Assembly (NCBI GenBank): GCA_028023455.1
Contig: JAQFVV010006427.1
Location: forward strand, 560,001-624,000
Direction: 5' to 3'
Length of the DNA stretch: 64,000 nucleotides
Origin: Epiperipatus broadwayi
Taxonomy: Eukaryota; Onychophora; Udeonychophora; Euonychophora; Peripatidae
A program made the position numbers and the translations under genes. The notes beneath the pieces are model-generated. The model saw only the letters and a program-made list of their open reading frames with translations, searched no databases and was not told the origin of the DNA. Below are positions 37,191 to 51,167 of the stretch, piece by piece (position 1 is the stretch's first letter; the number at the start of each line of letters is the position of its first letter).

Positions 37191-37202
37191 AAAATTATCA
37201 CA

Positions 37203-37306
37203 GCAATGGGTATGAATCAATACATTCATGATTTTAATAATAAGAATAATGATGCAATGGGTATAAAAATCAATACATTCATGATTTTAATAATAAGAAT
37301 AATGAT
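37203..37306. repeat. Tandem duplication, two units of about 52 bp
   Basis: Two adjacent copies of GCAATGGGTAT, AATCAATACATTCATGATTT and TAATAATAAGAATAATGATG. They differ by a few bases and a short indel. A third partial AAGAATAATGATGA recurs near 37330. Confidence 0.85.
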
Positions 37307-37349
37307 GACAAGAATATTGATGGTGGATATAAGAATAATGATGAGCTAG

Positions 37350-39275
37350 AGACCAGATTAAAGTAACAAATTCTTTTAACATTTATTGATAAAAAAAAAA
37401 ATAAACAAATATTTAATGATACTGAATTATATAATCTGCTATGACCAGAATGAGATTCTACCACATTATTATCTAATAATGATAAAAATAAAATTTTTTA
37501 TCCATCAATCCATGGTAGAAATTCATGCACTTGATATCAGTTATTTACAAAAACATATACATAAAATAATATTTACATAACCAAAAATTTAACTGGCTAA
37601 TCAATCCTATTTAGTCACAGAAAAATCCTTGTCTAGTTCTTACTGATGGTTGGGAAATTTTCTTGGAATACCTCCTCTAATTATAGATGTCTCTAATATT
37701 AATAGAAAAGAGGCATCCATGCAAGGTTGTTAATCAATTATATAAAAAAACACATAACAAAGGTTAGTTAATGATAAACAAACTAACATCAATTCTGTGC
37801 TGTTTTATAGGGTATGTGCTTAATGTGAGATATAATATTAAAATCTTACATTATGCTGTCAATGTCAATTTGGTTGGAAAGGGAAGTTGCTCTACATTTT
37901 ATTTAGTAACAAAAATATCTAATTAAACCTAATAACTTCCCCTTCTTACTCTCATAGTAAACTTTTCCAAAAAATGAAACATTTGCTAGTAAGTGTGAAA
38001 ATGAAAATTAAAAAAATACTAACAATAATAGAAAATAAAAAATTTCATTCAATCATTTTAGCTAAAATTCAGTGAGTCTTCTGGAAATGTCTTTCATATT
38101 ATTAGTCCATCATTTTCAAAATAGATCTCTCTGAATAAAAATAGAACATTGTTTTCTCAAAAAGTGGCATTCTCCTGCTTTAATAATATAGGGCTCCTGT
38201 CTAGATGATTTTCTTTTGAATTATATTGAGGCATCTTATAAAAGACAATGGATATCCTTCAGGTTTTACAGCAATGAACAGATGAAGTCACTATGCTTTC
38301 ATGGCTCTGATGATGGCATTCTATCCCATATAGTATCATTGCTTTTAATCAGAACACATTGTATAATAATATATATTACATATGTAGTTCATTCAGCTGC
38401 AATCAGTTATTTAATAGCAATATAGCATTATCAAATGGCCTTGCACAAAATCTGCTGTAAAGAATATTACAGCAGATACATATATAGACTTGTACATATT
38501 AGGCACAACAAATATATAAATGTGCTATATTAATAATGGAAGTTGGTCTGAGCATTAAAATACCCACACACACCAATTTAAAGTAATATGAAATTGACAT
38601 ACAAAATATTGCATAATAAACTCATGTGTTTTTTTTGTTTTCCTTTTTGTATATTTTTTATGATATGTCATTGTATGTATTTGTTTTTTTTTATTTTCCA
38701 ACATACTTGTATATTTTTTTTAATTACTTTTCTAAAGATTGTAATTTTATTCCATAAGCAAATAATGTTAATTGCTTTTGCAAAAATCTGATCAAAAGCA
38801 AAATGTTTGATAAGGCTATAATTAAACTGTTATCTTTTTAAAAATTCTTTTGAATTGATTTTGTAAGCAAGTGGTCTAGGTTATTCAAGATGGAAGTCAT
38901 TATATTAAATCCTAAAATGTAAAATTTAATTGGAAAAATTGTAAGAAATGTTATAATCTAAATGATAAGCAAAATTGAAAGGATTGGCTGATTCATACTT
39001 CTCAGAGGGCTATCTGAATTGTTCTTATGAGTGGGATGGTTTTAGTTAGTGCTGTGGGATTCATTCTTTCTTTGGCAGTCGTTCAGGGCAAGTCATTCAC
39101 TTGTTTGGCTCCAGAATTCTCCAAGCAACCAGCTACTTAGAGATTAATTTATGAACAGGACTACTGCTGACATTTTCTAAGAAATCCATTATACAGTTCT
39201 TTTAAGAACTAATGATTTCTTAAAGATTTAATGAACCAGTCAAATAGCAAATGAACATTTAATAAAAAATTATTA
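37350..39275. other. No gene seen
   Basis: AT-rich DNA. Around 38140-38340 and 39040-39140 the sequence is more complex and GC-richer than average. No frame or motif is convincing. Confidence 0.5.
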
Positions 39276-39311
39276 TCATATACAAACAGAGGAAAATATG
39301 GGGCAATCTAC

Positions 39312-39438
39312 CAGAGAGTCCAGTGAAATGACCGTGGGGTAGACAACCAGCCGGTGCACTGCCCTTTCTCTGTCCCAAGCTGCCAAGATGTGACCATGCC
39401 AGTTCCAGCCGCTCATGATGATGACAAACGCCGCCTTG
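39312..39438 (-). other. GC-rich block, possible host exon or unclassified repeat
   Basis: This block stands out by GC content in a very AT-rich setting. On the minus strand it is preceded by TTCATTTATTTAG (acceptor-like) and followed by CTG|GTAGAT (donor-like), giving a 127-bp candidate exon. One frame reads KAAFVIIMSGWNW, then HILAAWDRERAVHRL and VVYPTVISLDSL without a stop. A second minus frame is open too, as expected when GC is high, so the open frame alone proves little. GC-richness extends past 39438 to about 39510, beyond the proposed exon. I recognise no family. Confidence 0.3.
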
Positions 39439-39544
39439 CTAAATAAATGAAATCCTCACTACACAGCCAGTTGACTTGAAGCCCACTCAGAGCCCAGAGG
39501 AGAAGAATGAAGATGCAGACATAAGTTTATTTTAAGATATTTTA

Positions 39545-42385
39545 TTAATATTGAAATAATTAACTTTGATATTTCCGATTAAATATATTATTATTTTTTT
39601 GTTATTATTATTAATCATTTAAAAAAGAGAGAGAGTCTCTCGCATATGTATATTGAATTTACGGTTATTACGGGCATATATGATAAAGCTTTTACTTAAA
39701 TCTTTTGAGTCAATTTTTCTATTTTAAATTCTAGTATTTTCAACAAAGATTGCAATGAGATTCTTTTTTTTTTTTGTTGCTATTCATTTTGCTCTTGTTG
39801 TTATTCCTGAAATTCGTCATATATAAATATACATGTGTATATATGCGTACATACGCTTATAATATTCGGTAAATACGATATCTCATGTTGAATATCTAAA
39901 AAATGTATTTAACTGTATATCCTTTTTAAGTTATTTTTTTTGTCACTGCTGCACCTCATGATGGTGTAAGAAGTGATTGATCTATTATAGATTCCCTGTA
40001 AGCAAGTCCTCTAATAACTTTATATTTAAAATAGTAATAAGTGTATAATTGTGCCACACGTATATACATGTATAGGAATTTATCTATAAAAAAAAAGGTT
40101 TTAAAGTCATCAGTAAAAGTGTATGCCTGTATGACCGAAAATCTCATATCTGTATATCAAATCACACAAAGGAAAATTTATTTCTACTGGGTAAAAGGGG
40201 CTCAGACCACTTCCATTCTTTATGAAATATCTTATTGTAAATAGCTTTAGGGGTTTATCTATTTTCGTAATCATTTAAATTGTATTTATATATTTATCTA
40301 TCTAAAAGCATCAAATATATATATATGGGTTTGTAATCATTAATTATTTAGTATTCTTTTTATTATATCATCATTAGTATGAAACGGTGGTGGGTATTTG
40401 GGATTAAATAAATATTTAATCATAATATTAAACTTGTTTCGGTTTCGTATTATTATTTATATTGATAAAAATGTATTCTTTCCTTATCAACCACGTACCT
40501 GTAATAATCATTTAAGTTACCCATTTGAAGACCCTAGATGTAGTAGAGTGACTGAGCTAGCTACAAAGGGATATCGCTCTACTGGGGAGTTGAATCTTAT
40601 TCTTATGCTCCGCTGAACATATGGTATTGCACATCCTTCTAGGAGGGTGAAAAAAATTCATTTTTGATTCCTTTCTAGAAGTGGTGCGCAAAAGTCTATT
40701 TTGTAAATAGATTTTTCAAAGGTGTGTACTTGCCATTGTTCTAAATATTCGGGCATTCAGGTAAGATATCAACTAAAGGGTGTTTTTAACTGGAAGAGTC
40801 CTGTCAATCCACTCTTTTTATCAATTTAGCTGGAAGTACCAATATACATGAGTACAGACAATCGGCTAAATTGATATCCATTTCTTTACCTGTTGAATCT
40901 TGGTAACTTCATGCTCAGTGCAAGATTAGGAAAAGAATTCCACAGGGAGAATGGTCTGGTACAATATATATGAGAAGTTATTTACTTTCTTTCTCTTTGA
41001 TTGTTGATAACTATTTACTTTTTTTCCTGCTCCTTGTGTGAATAAAATTAAAGTTTCTCAAGCAAAAAAAAATTTTGTTTCTTTGAATTAATTTGGCTAC
41101 TTATAAAATTTCAATCTAATTTGCTGGATTGCCTTTTATTAACTTTAATGCTATATGAAAAAAAAAATTAATTCCAAATACATGCATCTATCTTTGCATT
41201 CAAATTATTAAGCATAATGAAGTTGGCTTTTATTTAGCAAAAGCATTATTTGAAAAGAGAAAAAAAATGGAGCTTTAAATTGCTTTTATATAACATTCAG
41301 TTTGAAACAGGTTTAGCTCATTTCTGAATCTTGATATGTTGAATCTTGCATTTCCTTATATATTGACATACCTTCTTATTGTTGTAGAGATTTTATTGAC
41401 AGTATTGGTATTAAAACAATAGTTTATTTAAGTTTTCATTTCATTTTTACAGTTGGTTGCTACATGATTAAATTTAGATTAGGTCATTATTTTGTGAATC
41501 TTATGTAAACATCTTAGTTATTGTTCTAAGCTAATTAATGACATGCAACACAAGTTTCTGACTAACATACATATATGTTTGACCAATTTTTTTTTAGAGT
41601 ATTTAACATAATTTTTTAATGATTTTTATAACCTTTTTTATTACAGGAGAAAAATTAAGTTGTTGTGGAATTTAGTATTTTATTTTTAAAGAAAAAAAAA
41701 AGTTTATTGTATATATATATACGCATTAAAAAAAAAAAATAATGGTGGTATGAGCTTAGCAATTTATTGGTCAAACCAATATTTTCAATGGCTTCAATTG
41801 GTTATATGGGCTAACATAAGATGATATGTCAGGTTTGTAAGCCATTTTTACAATATATATACAAAATATGAAATATATTTACTACTTCCCAATAAAATTG
41901 AAAAGTTGGCCATATTTTGAATAATATTAATAACTCCATAATATAAAATAAACAATATAAACATTCATTTATTTCTATTGTTACATTTACTACTTATATT
42001 TGTCAGATATGATGTAATATTAAACACATGATAATCATCCCAATATAGTAGTCATCCATATATAACTTAACATAGTGCCACATATTTTTTGTGACAATAT
42101 TATTAAATTAATTGCAATGTTTAAATTATGTTTAAACCAGTTATCAGATAGTTAGAACTCTAATATATCTGATGAATCTAGATTACACATGCTATATATA
42201 TACATAATATTACCATTTAATTTCTTTACATCACATAGTCATCAGTAATTTACAATGCACAGAATTTTAAATTTCAATATAGAGATCAAATAACTAATAT
42301 ATTTATCATAATTATGCATAATGCATTTTCTAATCATACATATTTAATTTAACATTTATAATAATTGCTATTTTTTGCAAAATTT
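39545..42385. other. No gene seen
   Basis: AT-rich DNA. GAGTGACTGAGCTAGCTACAAAG near 40549 followed by GGGGAGTTGAATCTTATTC resembles a tRNA-derived head very weakly and was not called. Otherwise homopolymers and short (TA)n runs. Confidence 0.5.
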
Positions 42386-42415
42386 TTCATAAAGCTAACT
42401 TAAATGGTAAATGAT

Positions 42416-42520
42416 GTCTTGCATTGGTGGTCGAGAGGTCAGTGTGACTGCCTTGCACTTGCAGGCAGTTGCCCGGGTTGTGGGTTCGTGTCCCGGCCGA
42501 TGCTATGACACTTAAAAAAA
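42416..42520 (+). mobile_element. tRNA-Gly-derived SINE, tandem copy 1
   Basis: GTCTTGCATTGGTGGTCGAG at the start, GTTGTGGGTTCGTGTCCCGG around the B box, ending CCGATGCTATGACACTT plus A-tail. It carries the longer anticodon-side segment (TTGCACTTGCAGGCAGTTG), like the 24.9-kb copy. If the target repeat is taken strictly, the element may begin at ATGATGTCTTGC. Confidence 0.9.
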
Positions 42521-42545
42521 AAAGCTAACTTAAATGGTAAATGGT

Positions 42546-42652
42546 GTCTTGCATTGGTGGTCGAGAAGTCAGTGTGATTGCCTTGCACTTGCAGGCAGTT
42601 GCCTGGGTTGTGGGTTCATGTCCCGGCCAATGCTATGACACTTAAAAAAAAA
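42546..42652 (+). mobile_element. tRNA-Gly-derived SINE, tandem copy 2
   Basis: Same structure as copy 1 with about half a dozen base differences (AGAAGTC for AGAGGTC, GATTG for GACTG, CCTGGG for CCCGGG, TTCATG for TTCGTG, CCAATG for CCGATG) and a longer A-tail. All five of these listed changes read as C/G to T/A in copy 2, consistent with CpG-type decay after duplication. Confidence 0.9.
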
Positions 42653-42672
42653 AAAGCTAACTTAAATGGTAA

Positions 42673-43300
42673 GCATAAAATATTTCATAAGTAGTTTAAA
42701 CATAATTTAAAATTGTAATTGAGATATTAACATCATCACACTTTTATAATTATGTTAGTGAAGTTATCATATGATAAGGAACAGATATGAGATGAATGTA
42801 TTGATTTCACCTAATTTAGGCCTTGTGAAGGATGGGGACATGCCTATTAAAGTTTATCTACTTAAAAATTACATTAATTAAAAATATATGCAACTTGTCA
42901 TCTCAAAAATTACAGTAATTGAAAACATCTCTATATATTCAAATACTTTTTTTTACATTGAGCACTGAAAGAATATTTTTTCAGATTTGTATTATCAGTG
43001 ATCTGTATTACAGTGGACAGTTGACTAACTGCATTGATATTTCTGTCAATTCTTTGCCATACACAGTATGCATATAGCAAGCTATCTACTGGTCACAAAA
43101 AATAAAAGCATGGAATGTGTTATCATTAAAAAAATTACATTGACCAAATAAATTGCTACCATTTATTTCATTATATTGTGAATTAAATTATTTATGCAGA
43201 TGTGAATTATTTTTACAGCAAATATAATTAATTTTAATATAGTTTAATTATTTTTTGCTTGTAGCTTGATAAAAAATTCAGCAAATGTATCTAGACTAAA
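42673..43300. other. No gene seen
   Basis: AT-rich DNA up to the microsatellite; nothing supportable. Confidence 0.55.
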
Positions 43301-43303
43301 CTC

Positions 43304-43512
<209 letters not shown>

Positions 43513-43843
43513 AAGGATAAACATTATTAGTATTCAAAAAGGTTACACAAGTTACATTTGACAACATAGTTCTTACATATAAATTGGTTCACAAAACTAC
43601 ATATGTAGAATGATTGGATCAGTGCATTGTATGCATTAGCAAACAAGAAGTATTTAAGAAAAAAAAGTTCAACAAAGTCAAAGATGATCACTCAATAATA
43701 CGATTATATACAATTAGATATACTCCAATTAAACTAAAGCAGGAATGCGTCCAAATTTGTGTCAGTTGACTTCAAAACTGGCACAAGGGTCCATGTTAGA
43801 TATGGTTTTTCTGTTAGTACTTTTATATAAGTTCTTGCATATT

Positions 43844-46288
43844 TCAAGTGTCAATGTACTTAGTATGATCTGTGATCTTCATGTCTCTTTCACATATGGT
43901 TTGCAGTTTATTTTTGAATGGGTTTGGGTGTCTTCTGGGGTTATAATTATATATGAAATTACACCTTGTACACCATAAGGCATAGAGTATAAATGTGCAG
44001 ATTCTTATTTCAGCAAAGATACCCCTTTTAAATGAGTCAAAAAGGGTTTTCATATTGATCTTTTTATCCTTGAGTGAAGTGCTAATTATTTCACGAATGT
44101 TTTCTAGACTTGGGCATGAGAAAAAAAGGTGGTTTTGTGTCTCTGAGTCCCTATGGCAAAGATTACACATATCATCTATATCTTTGTAGTTTTTTTGGTA
44201 TTTCAAAAAATGTTGCATAGGTAGCGAGTCAAGATTTATCTTTAGAAGAAAGTCAAAATATTTTGGTTCAAGTGACCACAGTTTGAATTTGTGACATAAT
44301 TGTTTATTAGTGATATGAAGTGAAGTTTGTACAACATCTTGACTTGCATGTAGAAGTTGATGAACTTCCCAATATTTGTATTTGGCTTATGGTGGTTTGA
44401 AGTTGAGATTGTGGATTGTTAGTAATGATGTAAGTAATGTGTTCAGATATCCCTGGAGAGGAGGTGGTCTATCCATGGGGGTAATCTTGGCAGAAATTTC
44501 TAAATATGGGAATTTTTGTGCACATGTAGATATTATATTCAATGTTTTTTGTATCCTGAAGGTGCTTATTCAATGGGGGCCAAGGCCATTTTGTGAAAGG
44601 GGTTTTCTTAGACGTTTTACTGATATTGAGATAATCTTTTTCCCCAGAATAGTTTCCTGCATAAGGAGTCTATTTTATTTGTAAATGACTTGGTATAAAT
44701 GATTGTTGGAGTAAAATAAGAGATTTTTGTAATCACTAGCATGTTAAGCAAAGCCATTTTCATATATAGAGAGGTAGGCTTTGGAGAGTGAATTGACAAT
44801 CTTTTCCACTTTCTCTATTAAATTTTTCTGTATGAGTGATCTCATAGGTGAATGGCGTAAATAGAAGTTGAACCCAAGAAATGCACTTGGTCTACCTTTG
44901 AAAACTTTAGTAATGCTATTACCGGTGAAGATCTGCCATGCACACGATTTCTCCATATTAAATGTTAGTTTATATTCTTTTGTAAAATTGATAAGTATCT
45001 TAAGAAGTTTGGGAATTTGCTTTTGGGATGATAGAAATACTGCTATATCATCCATATATGTGATGCATGAGATGTTGTCATTGATGGTAGGCATGTAGAC
45101 TCCTGAAAATTCATTTTCTATTATTTTTATAAGAGGGTTGATATAGGTCAGTGAACAATAAAGTGCTGAGAGGTGAGCCCTGAGGAATGGACTGATGCGG
45201 CACTATTGGAGGTGAAGTTTTCCCATTTAGGGAAACATAAATCTCATGGTTTAAAAGTAAGTTAGCAAGCAAGTTTAGATAGGTGTTGGGGACTGAGTAT
45301 TTTTGCAGAGTTTTAAGGAGAGTACTGATGGAAATCATGTCAAATGTGGCTTCAATATCTAGTTGAATGACAATTGGACTGTATTTTTTATTATCTCTAA
45401 CAGTTTCTATAGTTGACTTGAATAGAAAGGCCACCTGTCCTGCTGAGGATTTTTTTTGGCAAATTGCATTTTTGATAGGTTTGGCAAAATGAATGGCTCT
45501 ATTTTATCTTTTATCACTGATTCTATTATCTTTATGCCAAGGGAGCACATTGAAATTGGACATAGGTTTGTAGTGTTTGAGATTAACTGTTTCTTTTTCA
45601 TGAATGGCACAAGCATAATTTGATTTAAGCCCTGTATTTTATAGATATCTTTAGTAAGATAAGAGACTAGGTTAAGCATATATTGTGCTGCGATTTTATC
45701 AATATGTTTGTATTTAAACTTGGGAATTCCATCTATGCCGGGGTGACATGAGTCTGGCATCGTTTCTGATTTTTGAATGAAATCTTTTAATGTAGTATTA
45801 AATTCATTTTCTAATCTATCATGTGAAAAGGCCATTAGACTTGGTGAGGAGACTATCTGGAATTTTTCTCTATATAATGTGTAAAGCTGCTCCAACATAA
45901 AATCTCCATAGACAATTTCAGTTTGAATTTTAATAGCTGTTGGGACTCGAACCTGGGAGGGGTGACCTAGCACCCATCTAATGAAGTTTCTGGTATACAT
46001 GTGTGGCTTATTTAAATATAACCTTTTCTTTTTAATGGAGATATATTCTCTAAGCTGGTTTGTTAGCAATTGATATGTTTTCTTTAAAGCTATCAGACAG
46101 GGATGATCGAGATTTGATTGGGAAGTGCCAATAATTTTTTTATAGGTATCATCCATAAGCTTTAGTAGTTTTGTTGGGGGTGTTGTTGTTCTGGTAAGAT
46201 GATCAATGTTAAATGAAAGCAGATTAGTAAAAGCACACCATGCTTGGACTGGATCCATTGTAATATTCTTCAACTTGTGAAGATACAT
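43844..46288 (-). pseudogene. LINE-B ORF2, reverse transcriptase and C-terminal motif
   Basis: Pieces in several frames, in order. 46288-45407 has CHPGIDGIPKFKYKHI and IIESVIKDKIEPF. 45434-45111 has IVIQLDIEATFDMIS (motif A, catalytic Asp) and SIPQGSPLSTLLF (motif B). 45094-44744 has CITYMDDIAVFLSS (motif C intact) and AFLGFNF. 44799-44617 has NMLVITKISYF and RKLFWGKRLS. 44218-43844 has CNLCHRDSETQNHLFFSC and a Trp/Cys-rich end (ALWCTRCNF). Frame changes fall near 46290, 45430, 45105, 44780 and 44230. Enzyme: copies the element RNA at the nicked target. Catalytic residues checked are intact, so inactivation is by frameshift. Confidence 0.9.
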
Positions 46289-47066
46289 GTATACTTCTAA
46301 AGAGATATTCTGGTGTGCATGATGGTAATAGAACTTTGATGGTTCTTCCTGTATTAATTGTTGTTATAATATCAAAATTAATATCCAGTGACACTAAAAC
46401 AGCTGCATGATCAGAGAGGGGGGAATTCTTCAATTGAATACATATCATGTTGTGTAATGATGGCGAATAGAAAACCAGATCTATAAGTGATGAATGTCTA
46501 CCATTGTTAAATGACATGGCCTTCTCTGGCAGAAAGCCTCTTCCACTCATCATCGGAAAAGACAGCTGATGTAACCATTTGATGGTGAAGGTCTGATATG
46601 TCATGTTTGAATCTCCCAAAATAATCGTTGGATACACAGCATTTGTGAACCTGGAATTAAGTGTTTGAATAATTCTGTTTACAATAGTAAGACCTGGAGG
46701 GATATAGACAATTGCTATGTTTAAGGTGATGGCTTTATGAGTAAATGTAATTATTAGCAAGTGCACATCAATATGTAGAATTTTGAAAGAACTAAATGGA
46801 CAGGCTTTATCAATGATAATGCCTGTACCCACTGATGGAGTGTCAGATGTGTTTGAGAAGGCTGTATAGCCCTTGGAATTTAGCTTATCTGTAGGGTTGA
46901 TTAGTGAGCCACTGTAGATTTTTGTTTCGATAATGCCCATGATCTGCAGTTTAACAATGTCATACCATATACAGAGGAGATCAATTTTTTGTGGAGAGTT
47001 TAACCCTCTAACATTAAAAACTATTTTAATATCCATTATTTGTATGTGTGTGCACGTATATATCAA
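46224..47066 (-). pseudogene. LINE-B ORF2, apurinic-type endonuclease domain
   Basis: A long open piece of 280 codons. The first good Met reads MDIKIVFNVRGLNS at about 47036, matching the start of ORF2 in LINE-A; a few upstream codons are probably leader. GIIETKIYSG holds the catalytic Glu and TIILGDSNMTYQ the Asp/Asn pair (Ser replaces the usual Phe between them). SLIDLVFYSPSL and NSPLSDHAAV hold the last Asp and the SDH triad. The domain looks complete. The frame is lost near 46290, just before the linker to the RT. Confidence 0.9.
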
Positions 47067-47099
47067 AATCTAAGCCTAGAAAAAGGAAATTTTTAATCT

Positions 47100-47607
47100 A
47101 AGATAAATTTAAATATTTTAATAAAGCAAGCTGTAATATATTTTAATGGATCAATAAATATGCAGTGTTTAATTATTGTCTGTAGATTTGGGGGAAATAT
47201 CTCTTGATCTCGTTTTCCTATCTGTGAAGAAATTTTCAAGTGAAACTTTATTTATGTTTGTAATATTATCTGTTTCTTCTTCCATCGGACTATTTTCCCA
47301 AAGAGTATGTGGCAATTAGAGAGGCATTGTAACTTTGTGTGATGTTAGCTTTTTTTCTAGAGATTGGAGAAGGGGAATCATCACTACTTTCATATTCTAG
47401 AGTTTTTGAGTTTCTTTGGATTATTATTGTTTTTTTTTTACCTGTCAACACAGTTTCTAGTAATTTGTGAAGTTTCTGGTACTGTCTGGGATGAAAAAAC
47501 CATGAGCGATTCCATTATTTCAAGGGATGTTTTATTAAGAGGGGGTGAGGTTTCCGGATTATTAGGGGAGGAAACTTCAATGCTGTTGAGCCTTGTAGTA
47601 TGCAGAA
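47100..47607 (-). other. LINE-B ORF1 tail and ORF1-ORF2 spacer
   Basis: Decayed polar sequence between the Cys/His cluster and ORF2 on the minus strand, with several stops. LINE-A has a comparable low-complexity tail here. No motif. Confidence 0.5.
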
Positions 47608-48647
47608 TCACCTTTCCACTATTGCTGATGTCAATATAATTTTTTCCTCAGTATTATGGTCTGTTGAAGGCACATCTTCATCTGTAGTCACTAATTGATT
47701 ACTATGGAAATCTTCTTTTTGAAATTGATGCAAGGGGGATGCTCTCATATTACAATTATTACAATATAAAGCCAGACAGTTGCTAATAAGGTGACTGTGT
47801 TCTTTACAATGAAAGCATTGCAGTTTGAGACCATTTATAACAAGAAATAATGTCACTTCTTGATCTGCAACTTGTGTTGGAATATTTTCGGGATTTATGT
47901 TCTCTCCCAATTTTACTTTGAATCTATAATTGTTAGTTAGTATCGGGATGGGTGTATTTTTCATATATATTGGCTGAAAATCTATCACCTTCCCAAACGG
48001 TTTCATTAGTTTAGTGAAATCTGTGTCTGAGTAACCTAGGTAAGTATTTTTAATTAAGCCAGTAATAAAGTTTTCTCTGTTGGGGTTGACTATAACTAAT
48101 GCATATTGTCCCAGAGATTTAATTTCTTGTCGGAACTATTCTTTGTCTTTTTCATTTACAAATTCAATAGCCAAATAACTGGATTCGGATGATCTCCCAC
48201 ATGAATTATCAAATTCCAGAGTTTTTCTTATTAATGTCTTCAAATAGAAGCTCCCTAGGGAACCTGTAGAGCGAATAGTTTTTTTCTGTAATTGCTATGA
48301 CAACTGAGCGTTCTGTGAAAAAACATTTAAATGAACTGAAAAGGTCCCTAGATATGGGTTGATTAAAGACTTCAGAGATTTTTTAAGGCTATCATTAGAC
48401 CAGGGCTGTTTTGTAGCATTAACATTGGTTTCAATAGTTTTTGGGGTAAGATCTAGTTTCATCAGATCTTGTGCTGTAGAACAATGAAATCTAGGCATTA
48501 GCTGCATTTTCTTTCAGAAAAACAATCGCGGATTATTTTCACTTTTTTTATAACCATTGATGGTGATTTTGCAACCTGTGCATAGGAACTTTTAAATGTG
48601 TCTGAGCTGGTGGACATCATGGCTGGATGCTGAACATCTAAGTCCAT
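47608..48647 (-). pseudogene. LINE-B ORF1 (gag) with CCHC knuckle
   Basis: The likely start is the ATG at 48647, reading MDLDVQHPAMMSTSSD and then FKSSYAQVAKSP, too short a frame to stand out on its own. After frame changes it continues at 48507-48295, then across YLAIEF and QYALVIVNPN, then 48006-47608 with KPFGKVIDFQPIY, IPTQVADQEVTLF and the knuckle LQCFHCKEHSHLISNC. A second cluster follows, LYCNNC then HQF. The knuckle is CX2CX4HX4C as in retroviral-type nucleocapsids. The segment around KPFG may be RRM-like, which is inference only. This ORF1 aligns with the fragment at the left window edge. Confidence 0.8.
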
Positions 48648-48907
48648 TATGCAATCAATCTGAGTTGCCTTTTGTATTTTTCTTTTTTTTTTTTTATTTA
48701 TCTATTAGTTTTCTATCTTATAGTTATTAGGGAAATAAAACTCTTACCTGTTATTGGTATATTTTATGATATTCTAATAAATTGATGAGCACGATCTGAT
48801 GATGTATGTGATGTGAGTATTGTGGCTTCTCCTTAAACAAAGTCAAGAATATCTCAGCAATTATGCCCAGATAAACCTGTTAGCCACTTTATTTTTCATT
48901 CCCCACT

Positions 48908-49906
<999 letters not shown>

Positions 49907-49918
<12 letters not shown>

Positions 49919-51135
49919 GTGAATATTTTTGCTAGAATTAAAAGTCCAATTCTTTTTTTTTTTTTTTTTTACAAATACTGTAATTATGCACTAGTTGGTT
50001 TTAAAGTTTGAATAGATTCACAATTAAATTACTTGCATGCTATAGGGCATAGAATTTATACACATATATATTATAATAGATGAAATAATGAGTGCAACAC
50101 CAAAACAATGAGTTTTAATCTGATAGGATGAACATTGATGTGACTTTAGCTAAACTTTTACTGGGATGACAATCCTTCTAATAAGATTCTTTTATGTACA
50201 CAGAATATTTAACTATCTAACAAACAATGTAAATATGTATTAATAAATAATAATGATATCTCAGGATTATGATAAACTCAAAGTATAACTGTGTATTTCT
50301 AAAAAAACTATATGAGATTGTTTATTTATCAGAGAGATAATGAATATTCAAAGAATAAAACATGACAAAATATAAAAATAATTAAATTAATAATAATAAA
50401 AAATATAAATTAAAAAATATAATAATAATAACTTCTCAGCATTATCAATAAATGACTTCTTGTGATGTTTTAAATAGGAAAGCTTGATCTCTACTTTTCT
50501 AGGAAATAAACTGTGCTATGTATCTTTATATGATGTGGAAGAAATACATTATTGGAGAAGATTGTTCAGCAATGAATACACAAACATAAGTATTACTTAT
50601 AATTAATAAAGTGAAAATTGTTTTATTGGATCTCTAATTAAAATAATCTAATCTGTTTTTCTTTAGATATCTGGCTAATATAAACTTTATTATTTAATAA
50701 AATAAAAAAAAACATTAACTCTCCTCCAATATATACTCTAAAGATATAACATTATTTGCTTAACTTTTTATAGATACAGGTAGCAATACATAAGATGCTT
50801 ATCTACGCTAACATTTGTAAATAAAACTAGAATGTGAATTGTTATGAACTTTCTCGACTAAACAACAATATTATTTCTAGAAATCTTATTGTCCCAGACA
50901 TAATTCATTAGACAAAATATTCTTGATATGATCCTTAATGTACTTACATTGATAAACGAAAGAATAAAATTTATAAAATATTTAAATTATATAAAACACT
51001 TATTTATACACATGCTTCAGATAGATATCTTATAGCAATTTATTACGACAGCATGGACTGGATTTGAGATCGATAAAACATATAAAATATTATTTAATTA
51101 TGGAAAATTAATTAATTAATTAATTAACATTCTGT

Positions 51136-51167
<32 letters not shown>

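Larger units (their letters stand above)
42391..42672 (+). repeat. Tandem duplication of a SINE with its target site
   Basis: AAAGCTAACTTAAATGGTAA occurs three times, at 42391-42410, 42521-42540 and 42653-42672, and two SINE copies lie between them. The period is 130-132 bp. The arrangement target-SINE-target-SINE-target is what unequal exchange between the two target duplications of a single insertion would make. Confidence 0.92.

Noticed and set aside
37167-37580. Small ORFs 60-64 codons on both strands
   Set aside because: They overlap a 52-bp tandem duplication and AAT-rich sequence; no motif or bias.
40500-40620. tRNA-like head GAGTGACTGAGCTAGCTACAAAG
   Set aside because: The downstream B box is poor (GAGTTGAATCTTA) and the unit has no tail or duplicates.
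45940-45995. Perfect B-box GGTTCGAGTCCC on the minus strand, tRNA-like
   Set aside because: It lies inside the open LINE-B ORF2 linker, where the reading (RWVLGHPSQVRVPT) continues smoothly on both sides; no matching A box or acceptor pairing. Probably coincidence.
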